Positions 45,142 to 53,989 of a DNA stretch of 64,000 nt are shown one piece after another (the stretch's first letter is position 1; every line of letters begins with the position of its first letter). Origin of the DNA: Prochlorococcus sp. MIT 1341 (GTDB taxonomy: Bacteria; Cyanobacteriota; Cyanobacteriia; PCC-6307; Cyanobiaceae). A model generated the notes under the pieces. That model saw only the letters and a list, made by a program, of their open reading frames with translations. It did not search any database and was not told the DNA's origin. The stretch spans positions 62,001 through 126,000 of the forward strand of contig NZ_CP139304.1 of NCBI RefSeq assembly GCF_034092415.1. The letters are read 5' to 3'. A program made the position numbers and the translations under genes.

Positions 45142-46326
45142 TTGTCGAAGACGCAATACTTCCCAAAAATTGACCGAAGTCACAAAAAGGACTTCAAGCC
45201 AATTTCTGTCCCTGAGCGTCTATTGCTTGGACCAGGTCCTTCTAATTCTCACCCGGATGTCCTACGGGCAATAGCTCAACCTCCAATTGGACATCTTGAC
45301 CCTTATTACATTGATTTAATGGGGGAGGTGCAGGATTTGCTCAGGTATGTCTGGCAGACAGACAATCGCCTTACCCTTCCAATGAGTGGAACTGGTAGTT
45401 CTGCTATGGAGGCAACATTCGCGAATTGCATAGAGGCAGGCGAAAAAGTATTAGTTGCCATAAACGGTTACTTCGGGAACCGAATGGCAGACATGGCAAG
45501 CAGGTATAGAGCTGAAGTTGTAACTTTTGAAAAAGAATGGGGAGAGGCTTTCTCTTTAGCGGAGGTTGAGGAGGCTCTGGCGACTCATCGCCCAGTAATT
45601 CTTGCAATGGTCCATGCAGAGACCTCAACAGGAGTTTGTCAGCCTATGGATGGGATAGGAGATCTATGTAGAAAATATGATTGTCTTTTGCTCCTCGATA
45701 CAGTTACTTCTCTTGGTGGAGTTCCCCTTTTCCTAGACAAATGGAAAATTGACTTAGCTTATAGCTGTAGTCAGAAGGGTTTGAGTTGTCCTCCTGGTCT
45801 TGGACCTTTCACTATGGGACCTCGTGCAGAAGCGAAGCTCTCTAATAGAGCTGGGAAGGTCCCAAATTGGTATCTGGATGTTTCGCTGTTAAATCAATAT
45901 TGGGGTAGTGACAGGGTTTACCACCACACTGCCCCTGTCAATATGAATTTTGGGATGAGGGAAGCATTAAGACTTTTAGCTGAGGAGGGGATTGAAAATG
46001 CCTGGGAAAGGCATAGAAAAAATGCTTATAAGCTTTGGAATGGCTTGGAACGTCTAGGGCTTGTTCTTCATGTCCCTGAGGACTTGAGATTGCCGACTCT
46101 TACAACTGTAGTTATTCCTGATGGTGTAAATGGCAAAGCCTTTAGTAGTCACTTGCTTAAAAAATATGGAGTTGAAATTGGTGGTGGATTGGGTTCTCTT
46201 GCTGGAAAGGTTTGGAGAATTGGGTTGATGGGTTACAACGCCACACCAGAAAATGTTGAGTATTTGCTCAACTTGTTTGATTCTGAACTTCCAAGTTTTC
46301 GCGAGACGCTTTCCTCCTCTGCTTAA
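45142..46326 (+). CDS. Class V aminotransferase (alanine/serine-glyoxylate type)
   Basis: 394 residues of the PLP-dependent alanine-glyoxylate/serine-pyruvate aminotransferase group. Visible blocks are LLLGPGPSNSHPDVLRA at the start, GTGSSAMEATFAN, the cofactor Asp region LLLLDTVTSLGGVPL, the PLP-lysine in SYSCSQKGLSCPPGLGP-like sequence, and the substrate Arg region KVWRIGLMG. In cyanobacteria such enzymes handle photorespiratory glyoxylate. The start is TTG at 45142. The 3' end overlaps the convergent tadA by 59 bases. Confidence 0.93.
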   Translation: MSKTQYFPKIDRSHKKDFKPISVPERLLLGPGPSNSHPDVLRAIAQPPIGHLDPYYIDLMGEVQDLLRYVWQTDNRLTLPMSGTGSSAMEATFANCIEAGEKVLVAINGYFGNRMADMASRYRAEVVTFEKEWGEAFSLAEVEEALATHRPVILAMVHAETSTGVCQPMDGIGDLCRKYDCLLLLDTVTSLGGVPLFLDKWKIDLAYSCSQKGLSCPPGLGPFTMGPRAEAKLSNRAGKVPNWYLDVSLLNQYWGSDRVYHHTAPVNMNFGMREALRLLAEEGIENAWERHRKNAYKLWNGLERLGLVLHVPEDLRLPTLTTVVIPDGVNGKAFSSHLLKKYGVEIGGGLGSLAGKVWRIGLMGYNATPENVEYLLNLFDSELPSFRETLSSSA

Positions 46327-46786
46327 ACCATTTCTGAAGGTGATTTCGGGCTTCTTCTTCCATAACTCCACTCTCGACAATCATGCGATGGTGAGCGCTT
46401 TTGTGACTCGCTAAATTAATTGTTCCCCCAAGGCCACCTCTTTTTAAATCTTGAGCAGCAAAAATTACTTTTCCCATTCGGGCTTGTATTAATGCACCTG
46501 CACACATCGTGCATGGTTCTAGCGTCACAATTAATGTGCAGTCGTTGAAGCGCCAGTCGCTTTTAAGAAGTGCAGCCTGTCTAAGAGCCATTAATTCTGC
46601 ATGCCCTAGAGGATCGCGAGACCTCTCTCTGGTGTTGCAGCCATGGCCAATGCATTTCCCATTATTGTCAAGTATTACGGCACAAACAGGAACCTCTCCA
46701 GCCATGCCAAGAATTTTGGCTCTATTAAGCAGGCGCTTCATCCATGAATCGATTGCTTCTTTAGATAGTTCAGAGGGCTTTGACAA
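46268..46786 (-). CDS. tadA: tRNA-specific adenosine deaminase
   Basis: Deaminates A34 to inosine in tRNA-Arg(ACG). It has the zinc site and catalytic Glu in GHAELMAL, the two Cys in EPCTMCAGALIQARM, and the WMKRLLNRAK N-terminal helix. The usual VPVGAV is VPVCAV here. The start is uncertain: the frame is open to 46879, but that would enter the divergent decarboxylase gene. TTG 46786 gives 172 residues, close to the family norm. The C-terminus (KWFKQRRKASRENLEVQNQTS) overlaps the convergent aminotransferase gene. Confidence 0.92.
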   Translation of the reverse strand: MSKPSELSKEAIDSWMKRLLNRAKILGMAGEVPVCAVILDNNGKCIGHGCNTRERSRDPLGHAELMALRQAALLKSDWRFNDCTLIVTLEPCTMCAGALIQARMGKVIFAAQDLKRGGLGGTINLASHKSAHHRMIVESGVMEEEARNHLQKWFKQRRKASRENLEVQNQTS

Positions 46787-46861
46787 GAGCTCAAAATTAT
46801 CGCTTGTTGATATCGCAGATTGCCATGAGGAGCCAGAATGAGATCTGAACAAGGTTAGTTC

Positions 46862-48274
46862 TTGGCTGGCACTACACAAATCAAGCCGGTCACTTCGTTG
46901 GCGTTATTTGCTTCGCCAGATGTTGTGGACCCAACTCTGCAGTCTTTTTTGCAGGATGCTAGTGCTCGACTGTGCCAATGGTTTGGTGAGGCAACCGAAA
47001 GAGGTCCATTGCCAGCGGATATTTCCCTCCCTTCAGTTAGGCCTGATAAGAGAGGCCTTCCCTTTGCCGCTTTGCTTGATGAGCTTCAGGTTGTAATGGA
47101 GGGGGCGTATCAGCCTCTTCATCCTGGTGCTCTGGCACACTTAGACCCTCCACCTTTAACAGCATCGATTGCAGCAGATTTGATTTGCTCGGGACTTAAT
47201 AACAATCTTTTAGCTGAAGAATTATCGCCAAGTCTTTCTCGATTGGAAAGAGAAATCTGTAGATGGTTCGCAGATACCTTGGGATTACCTTCTGGTTCAG
47301 GGGGCGTAGCGGCCAGTGGGGGTAGTTTGAGCAACCTAATGGCTCTTGTGGCTGCTCGTAATATTGCTGGATTGAGGGATGACTCAATGGCAGTAGTAGT
47401 TGCAAGTGAAGACTCCCATGTGTCTCTTTTGAAAGCTATTCGTGTAATGGGGTTAATGGATGACGCTTTGGAGCTGATACCTACAGACGATCAAGGAATG
47501 ATGTTGCTTGACCTTCTTAGAGATCGTTTGGACCTTCTTAAGGAGAATGGACGCAAATGTTTTGCCGTAGTTGGAACTGCAGGCACTACTGCTCGTGGAG
47601 CGGTAGACCCTTTAGTGGAATTAAGAGAAATTTGCTCTAAACAAGGTATTTGGTTACATGTAGATGCCGCTATTGGTGGCGTTTTTGCTTTATCCGAACA
47701 AACTTCACAACTGGTAAATGGAATCGCGAAGGCTGATTCAATAACCTTGAATCCTCAGAAAGTTCTTGGGATACCAAAAACATCTTCATTGTTGCTTGTA
47801 GCAGATTTATCTCATCTCTCAAACACCTTTTCTACTGGACTGCCTTATATGGAGCCTGCCTGGAGTGAATCACATGGAGGTGAATTAGGGCTTCAGGGGT
47901 CTAAACCTGCTGAAGTCCTCAAGCTTTGGTTAGGTCTCCGTCAGTTAGGAGAGGAAGGGATAAATGATTTGCTTGTTAGTGCAATAAATCGTCGTTGTTT
48001 TCTAAATGCAAAATTAGATGCTTCTAGTTTCAATATTCTTGGCGGGCCTTTGCACTTAATAACTTTTACTCCAAAAAATATTGATCAAAAGAAATCTTTA
48101 CTTTGGTCGGCTACTACAAGAGAGGCTTTGTTGAATCAAAAATTTATGCTTTCAAGGCACTCTTATAAGGGAAAGTATTATCTCAAGGCAGTGCTAGGTA
48201 ATCCAAATACAAAAAGTATTCATCTTGAGAACCTAGCGAAAATTTTGAATGATTCTTTGCAGAAGAAAAGCTGA
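46862..48274 (+). CDS. Group II PLP-dependent decarboxylase (diaminobutyrate/glutamate/aromatic amino-acid type)
   Basis: 470 residues. The pyridoxal fold shows GGVAASGGSLSNLMALVAARN, VVASEDSHVSLLKAIRVMG, the cofactor Asp in WLHVDAAIGG, and the PLP lysine in TLNPQKVLGIPKTSS. The latter is a variant of the NPHKW motif. Such enzymes decarboxylate glutamate, tyrosine/DOPA, histidine or 2,4-diaminobutyrate; the DABA-type branch is my best guess. The TTG start at 46862 follows the divergent tadA. A small membrane-protein gene is coupled at its stop. Confidence 0.9.
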   Translation: MAGTTQIKPVTSLALFASPDVVDPTLQSFLQDASARLCQWFGEATERGPLPADISLPSVRPDKRGLPFAALLDELQVVMEGAYQPLHPGALAHLDPPPLTASIAADLICSGLNNNLLAEELSPSLSRLEREICRWFADTLGLPSGSGGVAASGGSLSNLMALVAARNIAGLRDDSMAVVVASEDSHVSLLKAIRVMGLMDDALELIPTDDQGMMLLDLLRDRLDLLKENGRKCFAVVGTAGTTARGAVDPLVELREICSKQGIWLHVDAAIGGVFALSEQTSQLVNGIAKADSITLNPQKVLGIPKTSSLLLVADLSHLSNTFSTGLPYMEPAWSESHGGELGLQGSKPAEVLKLWLGLRQLGEEGINDLLVSAINRRCFLNAKLDASSFNILGGPLHLITFTPKNIDQKKSLLWSATTREALLNQKFMLSRHSYKGKYYLKAVLGNPNTKSIHLENLAKILNDSLQKKS

Positions 48275-48474
48275 TGACTAAAACTTCATTTAGGAGCCGA
48301 TGGGTTGCATTAATAACGGGAACTTTCTCGGTATTGATAGGAGTTGTCTATCTGTTGATGATCACTCTTCTGGATTCTCGAGGTCCCATGCTTCCACCTC
48401 CCCCCGAGGCTTTGGGCGTGGTGGTAGCCGACGCCGCTTTCTATCTTGGTGCATTGGTTCCACGACTCTTTTGA
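48274..48474 (+). CDS. Small membrane protein coupled to the decarboxylase gene
   Basis: 66 residues. The ATG overlaps the decarboxylase stop (TGATG). One or two hydrophobic stretches (WVALITGTFSVLIGVVYLLMITLL) are followed by the loop DSRGPMLPPPPEALG and a second short hydrophobic tail. I recall similar small proteins with the DSRG-MLPPPPEA pattern in other marine picocyanobacteria, which supports coding. Its last ~113 bases run antisense through the 3' end of the GTPase gene on the other strand. Confidence 0.7.
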   Translation: MTKTSFRSRWVALITGTFSVLIGVVYLLMITLLDSRGPMLPPPPEALGVVVADAAFYLGALVPRLF

Positions 48475-49972
48475 GGGCAAGTTCTAAAAACTTCTCCATA
48501 GATGTTTTACGGCTGTTTAAGTTGTAGTGTTTCTGTACAACTTCCTGAATACCTCCATCACCCCAGTCTTGATCCTGTTGGAAGTAGGTTATGAAGCTTT
48601 CTCCTGCTACACGTGTAAGCCATGCTGCTGCAACACCTTGTACTGATCTGCTAAGAATTAACGTAGGTATACTTAAACTTAGCGTGGCTTCAATAATAGT
48701 TATTCCACCTTTTATAACACCTAATCCTGCAAGGGTTCTTCCAACAGAAATAGCAAGTTCTTGTGCGCGTGCCCGGGTTATCTCGATTCCATAGACTTTC
48801 GCTATCTCCATAACCATTTGTGCGTTAACAGCGGCTGTTCCAAGAAGATCTACTCCTGGTAATGGAGTAGCCATAACTACACCACCGGTTATCCAGCTGT
48901 AACGTTCTATACAATTAATTGCCTCGATTTTTCTTTGTCTATCTAGTAAACGTCTACCTGCATCTCCTAAATGCCTGCACTGAAGGAGGATATTATCCGC
49001 GAGAAGTTCTTCTCCTTCTGAATGAAGAACACTCGCGAGTCTTTGGACTAAGGAATTCACCTCGGCTGGTGGTTGTAATGGTTTTAATCCTGGTCTTGGG
49101 ACGGATTGTGGAGCTGCGCTGACAGGAATTATGTCTTCAGGCTTTATTAATCCTCTGCATCTAGATCTAAGAACTGAAAGTAGTTTTCTTTCTTCTTCTT
49201 CCCCACGTAAATCACATTTGTTGAGTGCTAACAGAAGCCTCTTTCCAAGGTTGCTAAGACTTTGAATGATTCTCAATTCTGAAGCCCGTAAGTCTCCATC
49301 CACGACCACAACCATTAAATCGGACTGGCTGGCAATTTTTCTGGCTTGTTTTTCTCGATCTAGGCCATCCTTCCCTGCTTCTAATACGCCAGGAGTATCA
49401 ATTAATTTAAGTCCTCGGTCGAACCCTTTTAAACGAAGCCTATAAGATTTACTTGTAGTTGTTGAACCCATCGCCGCTCCGACTTTGCCAACAATTTCAT
49501 TTAGTAATGCTCTTATTAATGATGTTTTACCACTAGATCCTGTACCGAAAATTACCACTACAAGGTCACCACGGGCAAGTTCTTGTCCGACCCTTCTTCG
49601 TTCTTCGACTAAACCTTTTCTTGAGATATTGTCTTGTAGGTATTCAATTAGCCGGTCAATACTTTGAAGACTTTGTTGGGCCGCATGACGCCTACTCTTA
49701 GGTAAATCTATAACATCTTTCCTTTTTCTTTTTAGCCATGGTTTTTTATTTTGAAGTTCCTTTAGCCAAGGGTGACCTACTTGGATTATAAGGATAACTA
49801 TTAGTACTGTCCCTAAAAATAATACAGGACCAACTAACCAATATGGGAGGAAAAGTTCTAGGGAATATTTCAGCTCATAGAAAACCCTCAGTAGTGAACC
49901 AATAACTCCCCCGATAATGAGAAGAGCTAATAGTGCGATACAGATTAGTAGAACTAGGCGTTTCCTAGACAT
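48362..49972 (-). CDS. Membrane-associated GTPase with DUF697 domain
   Basis: 536 residues. Two N-terminal membrane helices (LVLLICIALLALLIIGGVIG and YWLVGPVLFLGTVLIVILII) precede a GTPase domain with G1 GTGSSGKTSLIRALL, G3 LIDTPGVLEAG and G4 LALNKCDLR. A C-terminal DUF697-like helical region includes VVMATPLPGVDLLGTAAVNAQMV. The basic tail HQDRKRRRLPPRPKPRGE ends within the overlap with the small plus-strand gene. Related proteins occur throughout cyanobacteria; the role is unknown. The gene looks monocistronic. Confidence 0.9.
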   Translation of the reverse strand: MSRKRLVLLICIALLALLIIGGVIGSLLRVFYELKYSLELFLPYWLVGPVLFLGTVLIVILIIQVGHPWLKELQNKKPWLKRKRKDVIDLPKSRRHAAQQSLQSIDRLIEYLQDNISRKGLVEERRRVGQELARGDLVVVIFGTGSSGKTSLIRALLNEIVGKVGAAMGSTTTSKSYRLRLKGFDRGLKLIDTPGVLEAGKDGLDREKQARKIASQSDLMVVVVDGDLRASELRIIQSLSNLGKRLLLALNKCDLRGEEEERKLLSVLRSRCRGLIKPEDIIPVSAAPQSVPRPGLKPLQPPAEVNSLVQRLASVLHSEGEELLADNILLQCRHLGDAGRRLLDRQRKIEAINCIERYSWITGGVVMATPLPGVDLLGTAAVNAQMVMEIAKVYGIEITRARAQELAISVGRTLAGLGVIKGGITIIEATLSLSIPTLILSRSVQGVAAAWLTRVAGESFITYFQQDQDWGDGGIQEVVQKHYNLNSRKTSMEKFLELALKRVVEPMHQDRKRRRLPPRPKPRGEVEAWDLENPEE

Positions 49973-50027
49973 AAGTTTTACTTAGAAGGTTAGGTAAATG
50001 AATTGTGCCCTTTGAATTAACATGCCT

Positions 50028-50507
50028 TTATATTTGTTGCTTTTTTTGCCGCATCCTTAGAGTATTTATAGCAAAACAAATAACTGCTATATTAATTGCA
50101 ATATCAGCCACATTGAAAATTGGGAAATTAATTGGGATTATCTCTAGAAAATCCGTCACTTCTTTATAAAGCCAACGGTCAATTCCATTGCCAATTGTTC
50201 CACCAAGTAGAAAAGCTCCTGCTATACCCTCCCAAAAGTGAAGTGATTTGATGCGAATTAACCAGAAAATTAGTAAAGTGCTAACTATCAAACTAAGTAT
50301 CGCTAGTAATGAAGTCGAATTCTTAAATAAACTAAAAGCAGCTCCAGTATTTTTAACAAGACGAAGTTGAATAAGGCCAGGAATTAATTTTGTTGTAACT
50401 CCTCCTAAAAGTTCTCTACGTGCGAATGCTTTGCTCGCTTGGTCTAAGGTCACCACCAAGAAAGTTATTGTAAATATTAAGTTGGTCTTTAAAAGACTTC
50501 GTCTCAT
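50028..50507 (-). CDS. lspA: Prolipoprotein signal peptidase (signal peptidase II)
   Basis: Cleaves signal peptides of lipoproteins after lipidation. From ATG 50507 it has 159 residues with four membrane helices. The family blocks are LDQASKAFARREL, LVKNTGAAFSL, and the two catalytic-Asp motifs GGTIGNGIDRWL and FPIFNVADIAIN. The longer frame to 50561 overlaps bioY and is rejected. The start overlaps the bioY stop by 4 bases, so lspA is the second gene of a bioY-lspA unit. Confidence 0.96.
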   Translation of the reverse strand: MRRSLLKTNLIFTITFLVVTLDQASKAFARRELLGGVTTKLIPGLIQLRLVKNTGAAFSLFKNSTSLLAILSLIVSTLLIFWLIRIKSLHFWEGIAGAFLLGGTIGNGIDRWLYKEVTDFLEIIPINFPIFNVADIAINIAVICFAINTLRMRQKKQQI

Positions 50508-51118
50508 TCGATGAATAGCAGTCGCCTCAGAATTAGTGCAAGGATTCCAACACTGGTGCACAGAGCAATTTGTGTGGGTAGTGGTCCGAGCGTATAGCTA
50601 AAAATTAATTCTGCAAGGCTGTATGGCCAACGACCTAGTAGATAACCAGAGATAAGATTGAGTATCCCAACAAGTTGTATGCAAAATAATCCAGCAAGGG
50701 CTGATAGGGGTAAAGAAAAAATTGTATCCATTCCTTTCTGTTGGGCCAGTCGACCAGCAAACCATGCTGCTGGGATGAACCCCACTAGGTAACCAAATCC
50801 AGGATTGTTTATATAGTTGATGTTGCCTCCCCCATTGAACACAGGAAGGTGTACGAGCCCAATCGTTATGTATGCAACTGCAGCTATTACTCCTGATCTA
50901 GGCCCTGTTACAAGGGAACAAAGAAGCACTGCTGGAACCTGCCAAGTGCTTGGGAGATTTAATACCACTGGAGATTGTGCTGTACTAGGGATGAAAAGGC
51001 CAACAGGCATTAACCCCCCTGCAAGAATCATTGTTAAACCGGCTATGGCACCGATCCATGTAACTAGGGCTCTCAATAGATAACTACATCTCTTCCCATC
51101 CTGCATTAGTCCCTTCAT
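50504..51118 (-). CDS. bioY: BioY biotin transporter, ECF substrate-binding component
   Basis: 204 residues with about six membrane helices. BioY-type blocks are TIGLVHLPVFNGGG, INNPGFGYLVGFIPAAWFAGRLAQ, and FCIQLVGILNLISG. BioY binds biotin and works alone or with the EcfA/EcfT module; no ATPase or EcfT gene is near. ATG 51118 and ATG 51106 are both possible starts. The gene is translationally coupled to lspA and is head-to-head with sipA, 14 bases away. Confidence 0.9.
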   Translation of the reverse strand: MKGLMQDGKRCSYLLRALVTWIGAIAGLTMILAGGLMPVGLFIPSTAQSPVVLNLPSTWQVPAVLLCSLVTGPRSGVIAAVAYITIGLVHLPVFNGGGNINYINNPGFGYLVGFIPAAWFAGRLAQQKGMDTIFSLPLSALAGLFCIQLVGILNLISGYLLGRWPYSLAELIFSYTLGPLPTQIALCTSVGILALILRRLLFIE

Positions 51119-51132
51119 ATTTCCTAGTTCTT

Positions 51133-51345
51133 ATGAGTTTCAAAGTTGGTGACCAGGTTTCTTTAAAAGCCCCCTTGCCTTATTTAAAAACCGCTGATTC
51201 CATGCCTATGCTCAGGCCACCTGATCTTGTCTCTCCAGAAGAGGTTGGAAGAGTGAAAGGATTGCGAGCTCTTGGTGTCGTCGAGGTCCTTTTCCGTAGG
51301 GGATGTTTTCTGATCTCTGAAGATCGATTGAAGTTGGTTTCCTAA
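51133..51345 (+). CDS. sipA: SipA-like protein (DUF3148)
   Basis: 70 residues: FKVGDQVSLKAPLPYLKTADSMPMLRPPDLV and EVGRVKGLRALGVVEVLFRRGCFLI. This is a complete DUF3148 (small SH3-like) protein. In Synechococcus, SipA binds the histidine kinase NblS, which controls high-light and stress genes, and a similar role is inferred here. The start is ATG at 51133. It is head-to-head with bioY and convergent with the M16 peptidase gene. Confidence 0.85.
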   Translation: MSFKVGDQVSLKAPLPYLKTADSMPMLRPPDLVSPEEVGRVKGLRALGVVEVLFRRGCFLISEDRLKLVS

Positions 51346-51374
51346 TTGTTATTTGTCAGGGTGCTCAACAAACC

Positions 51375-52640
51375 CTAATCAATATTGTCTAGCCAGTAAT
51401 TAGCAAGCCTTTCAAGGCTACCTTTTGGTCCACAAAGGCTTAATAGTGGTTTTTTTAGATGTCTACTTGCTATATCTTGAAGGTTTTTTCCGTTAAGTTT
51501 TTTGATTGCTTGATTACATTTAAGGTCATAGTCAATAGGTAAATCAAAGGCAGTTAATATCGCTTGTCTTTCTGCACGTTGACTTGAGGTCTGGATGCTA
51601 TGAGCAATCTGCCCTTCATATTTTGCTTTTGCTAGGGAAAGATCATTTTCTGAGAGTGGACTCTCAACTAGGCCCCGCCAAGAATCAAGCAGAAGTTTCA
51701 GTGTGAGAAGAGCTTTTTCTTCGCTTGTTGAAGCATGCATTACAAATGGAGCATTTTTTTCTCTTGTTGGGTGATGAACTCCCACGTCATATGCGACTCC
51801 GTGCTCTTCTCTTAGCCTTCTGAAAAGAAGGCTAGACATTCCTGAACTTAGGTGACAATTTATTAGACGTAGTCCTAGATCATCTTTGTGACCATGAGCA
51901 ATTGTTGCTTGTCCCAGCATTATTACGATTTGACTAGTGGCTTCGGGGAGTATTTTTAGGTTGCTAATAGATTCTTCATTAGTGAAGTTTGAACAGGTTT
52001 TATTTATTTCTTTTGAGTTATCATTTTGTTCAAGAAGTAATGAATTGAATGGGGCCGTTTGATGTATTTTTTCTTCAAGTTCTTTGTTAATTGTTCCTGC
52101 TATTACAAGTGTTGATGGTCTTTGTCTTAGTTGATTTGCTAATGGTATTAGTTCTTTTCTTCCTATTTGTAGTAAATCATCTTTTATTCCTAAGGGGTCA
52201 TGTCCATATGGACCTTTTCCATATGCCAGGTTACGCCAACCATCAAATGCAAGGTGAAAAGAATTCTCTTTTTGTCTTTGTAATGCCTGCAGGCTTAGTT
52301 CTTTTTCTAAAAGAACTTGGTTGCCTTCTAGGTGCGGATCACTAATCATCCATCCGATTATTGGTATAAGTTCTAATGCATCTCTTTCAGCACATTTCAG
52401 ACTTATAAGTAATCCATCTTCGCTGACGTCGCACCTCAATCCTGCTCCACACCCCTCGACTAAATCAGCTAGAGAAATTTCGTTGTAAGGTCCACACCCC
52501 CTACTTAGTACTGCTCCTAGAAGTTGGTGTGCCCCTTTCTGATTTATTGGGTCGGCCCGACTACCACCTTTTACCCACAGCTTTGCAGATGTTACTCCTG
52601 GCGATTTTGAAGGAATAAAAATTAAACCAAAACGATTCAT
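51375..52640 (-). CDS. M16 family protein, inactive partner subunit
   Basis: 421 residues with the M16 fold but without the zinc-binding HxxEH; the equivalent place reads KGAHQLLGAVLSRG. The C-terminal half has the substrate-binding Arg/Tyr loop (RLREEHGVAYDVGVH). By analogy with mitochondrial processing peptidase alpha and other two-gene M16 pairs, it should assist the active subunit encoded directly upstream. The upstream gene ends inside its start (4-base overlap), so the two are coupled. Confidence 0.9.
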   Translation of the reverse strand: MNRFGLIFIPSKSPGVTSAKLWVKGGSRADPINQKGAHQLLGAVLSRGCGPYNEISLADLVEGCGAGLRCDVSEDGLLISLKCAERDALELIPIIGWMISDPHLEGNQVLLEKELSLQALQRQKENSFHLAFDGWRNLAYGKGPYGHDPLGIKDDLLQIGRKELIPLANQLRQRPSTLVIAGTINKELEEKIHQTAPFNSLLLEQNDNSKEINKTCSNFTNEESISNLKILPEATSQIVIMLGQATIAHGHKDDLGLRLINCHLSSGMSSLLFRRLREEHGVAYDVGVHHPTREKNAPFVMHASTSEEKALLTLKLLLDSWRGLVESPLSENDLSLAKAKYEGQIAHSIQTSSQRAERQAILTAFDLPIDYDLKCNQAIKKLNGKNLQDIASRHLKKPLLSLCGPKGSLERLANYWLDNID

Positions 52641-53989
52641 ATCTGATTACCTGAAGGCCTTGCTATAAGTGTGAATCCCTGGCTTGGTTGAAGTATTCCT
52701 AGGATATTTTCTTGTAATGTTTTTGAGTTCCAATAGGGAATATGTTTTAGGGGATCTAAAAGTGAATGATCTCGATCCCATAGACTTTGACTACCTGCTT
52801 GATTGGCAACATGACAAGCTGCTTCGAGATTGAAATACATTCCATTCCTCACAAGACAGTAAGAACGTTGGATTTCTTTTTCTCTAATAGGTGAGCTAAT
52901 TGTTTCCTTAAGTACCTTAGAGATTTCTTGCTCTACGTTTTCAAGTTGATCTTCTTTACATAATGCTTCAAGCATTACTAGACTTCCCTGTTCTAAAACT
53001 GTTAGGTCCATATCTACACATTCAACAAGTTGTAAGTTTTCTCTTAGATGTTTAACCAACCGACTTCGCCTACCCTCGGCTAATAGTGAGGTTGCGATGT
53101 CAGCACCCATAATCATTTTTTGATCTTTTGCAGGGGAAAGTTGCCAAGCAATCATTAATCGAGCTGTTTCCAATCTTGGGATAATGATCTCTTTACGTCC
53201 CTTGCAAAACCCTAAAGAGGGTGATTGAATCGCGTTGTTTCTTTCAGTTGCTTTTTTAGGCAACTTTGCAAGCAGACTTTTCTTTAAAACATGATCAATC
53301 CCTTTAGGGATTGATCCGCTAATAGCTAGGCAACAATTTTCTCCTGTGTAGTGTTGTCGGTGAAATGCGCGCATTTGCGCGGGGTTAAGTCGCTGAAGGC
53401 TTGCTTCTTTGCCTAGGATTGATCGGCCGTAAGGATGTTGTGGCCAACAACTTTCTAAAAGTTTTTGAAAAGCCTGTTCATCTGGCTGATCTTTGTACTG
53501 CGCTATTTCTTCAAGGACTACTTCTCGTTCTAAGCAAAAGGCCTCTTGATCTATTTTAGGAGTTAGGACAAGGTTTAGTAAGAGCTCCAGAGCCTGTAAT
53601 GCTGACTTTGATGGTACAAGGACATAGAAATGAACATCATCAAACCCAGTTGCTGCATTGCTGCTACCACCAAGGGCCTCAATTTGTAGATCAAACTCCC
53701 CTGCCTCTAGGCTAGAGCTTCCTTTGAAGACCATGTGTTCAAGGAAGTGTGCAAGTCCTTCCTCTCCAGGATTCTCAAAAGCACTCCCTGCTCGACACCA
53801 GAGGTCCAAACAAGTTAGAGGAGTATCTGGAATCGAGGCCATGACTATCTTGGCTCCGTTTTTCAGAGACCAATGAATCAGCCTTGTACTGTCTTCGGTC
53901 AATTTTGCCTGTGATGCACGGCAAACCCCATTCTGATCCTTTTCGAAATCGTGGTGCTTCAACTCTCGATTAATGGAGATGGTCTTCAT
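52637..53989 (-). CDS. M16 zinc peptidase, catalytic subunit
   Basis: 450 residues from ATG 53989 (a TTG at 54022 is possible but would overlap pcyA more). The inverted zinc motif HFLEH in GEEGLAHFLEHMVFKGSS is intact. The downstream Glu lies in EREVVLEEIAQYKDQPDEQ, and the N-terminal IPDTPLTCLDLWCRAGSAFE is typical of the family. It acts as a processing or degradative peptidase for small proteins or signal peptides. It is coupled to the inactive paralogue downstream, and its 5' end overlaps the divergent pcyA by ~39 bases. Confidence 0.92.
   Translation of the reverse strand: MKTISINRELKHHDFEKDQNGVCRASQAKLTEDSTRLIHWSLKNGAKIVMASIPDTPLTCLDLWCRAGSAFENPGEEGLAHFLEHMVFKGSSSLEAGEFDLQIEALGGSSNAATGFDDVHFYVLVPSKSALQALELLLNLVLTPKIDQEAFCLEREVVLEEIAQYKDQPDEQAFQKLLESCWPQHPYGRSILGKEASLQRLNPAQMRAFHRQHYTGENCCLAISGSIPKGIDHVLKKSLLAKLPKKATERNNAIQSPSLGFCKGRKEIIIPRLETARLMIAWQLSPAKDQKMIMGADIATSLLAEGRRSRLVKHLRENLQLVECVDMDLTVLEQGSLVMLEALCKEDQLENVEQEISKVLKETISSPIREKEIQRSYCLVRNGMYFNLEAACHVANQAGSQSLWDRDHSLLDPLKHIPYWNSKTLQENILGILQPSQGFTLIARPSGNQI

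Noticed and set aside
48274-48527. Alternative plus-strand frame at 48300-48527
   Set aside because: Different frame from the small membrane protein, without hydrophobic pattern or ribosome binding site; a shadow.
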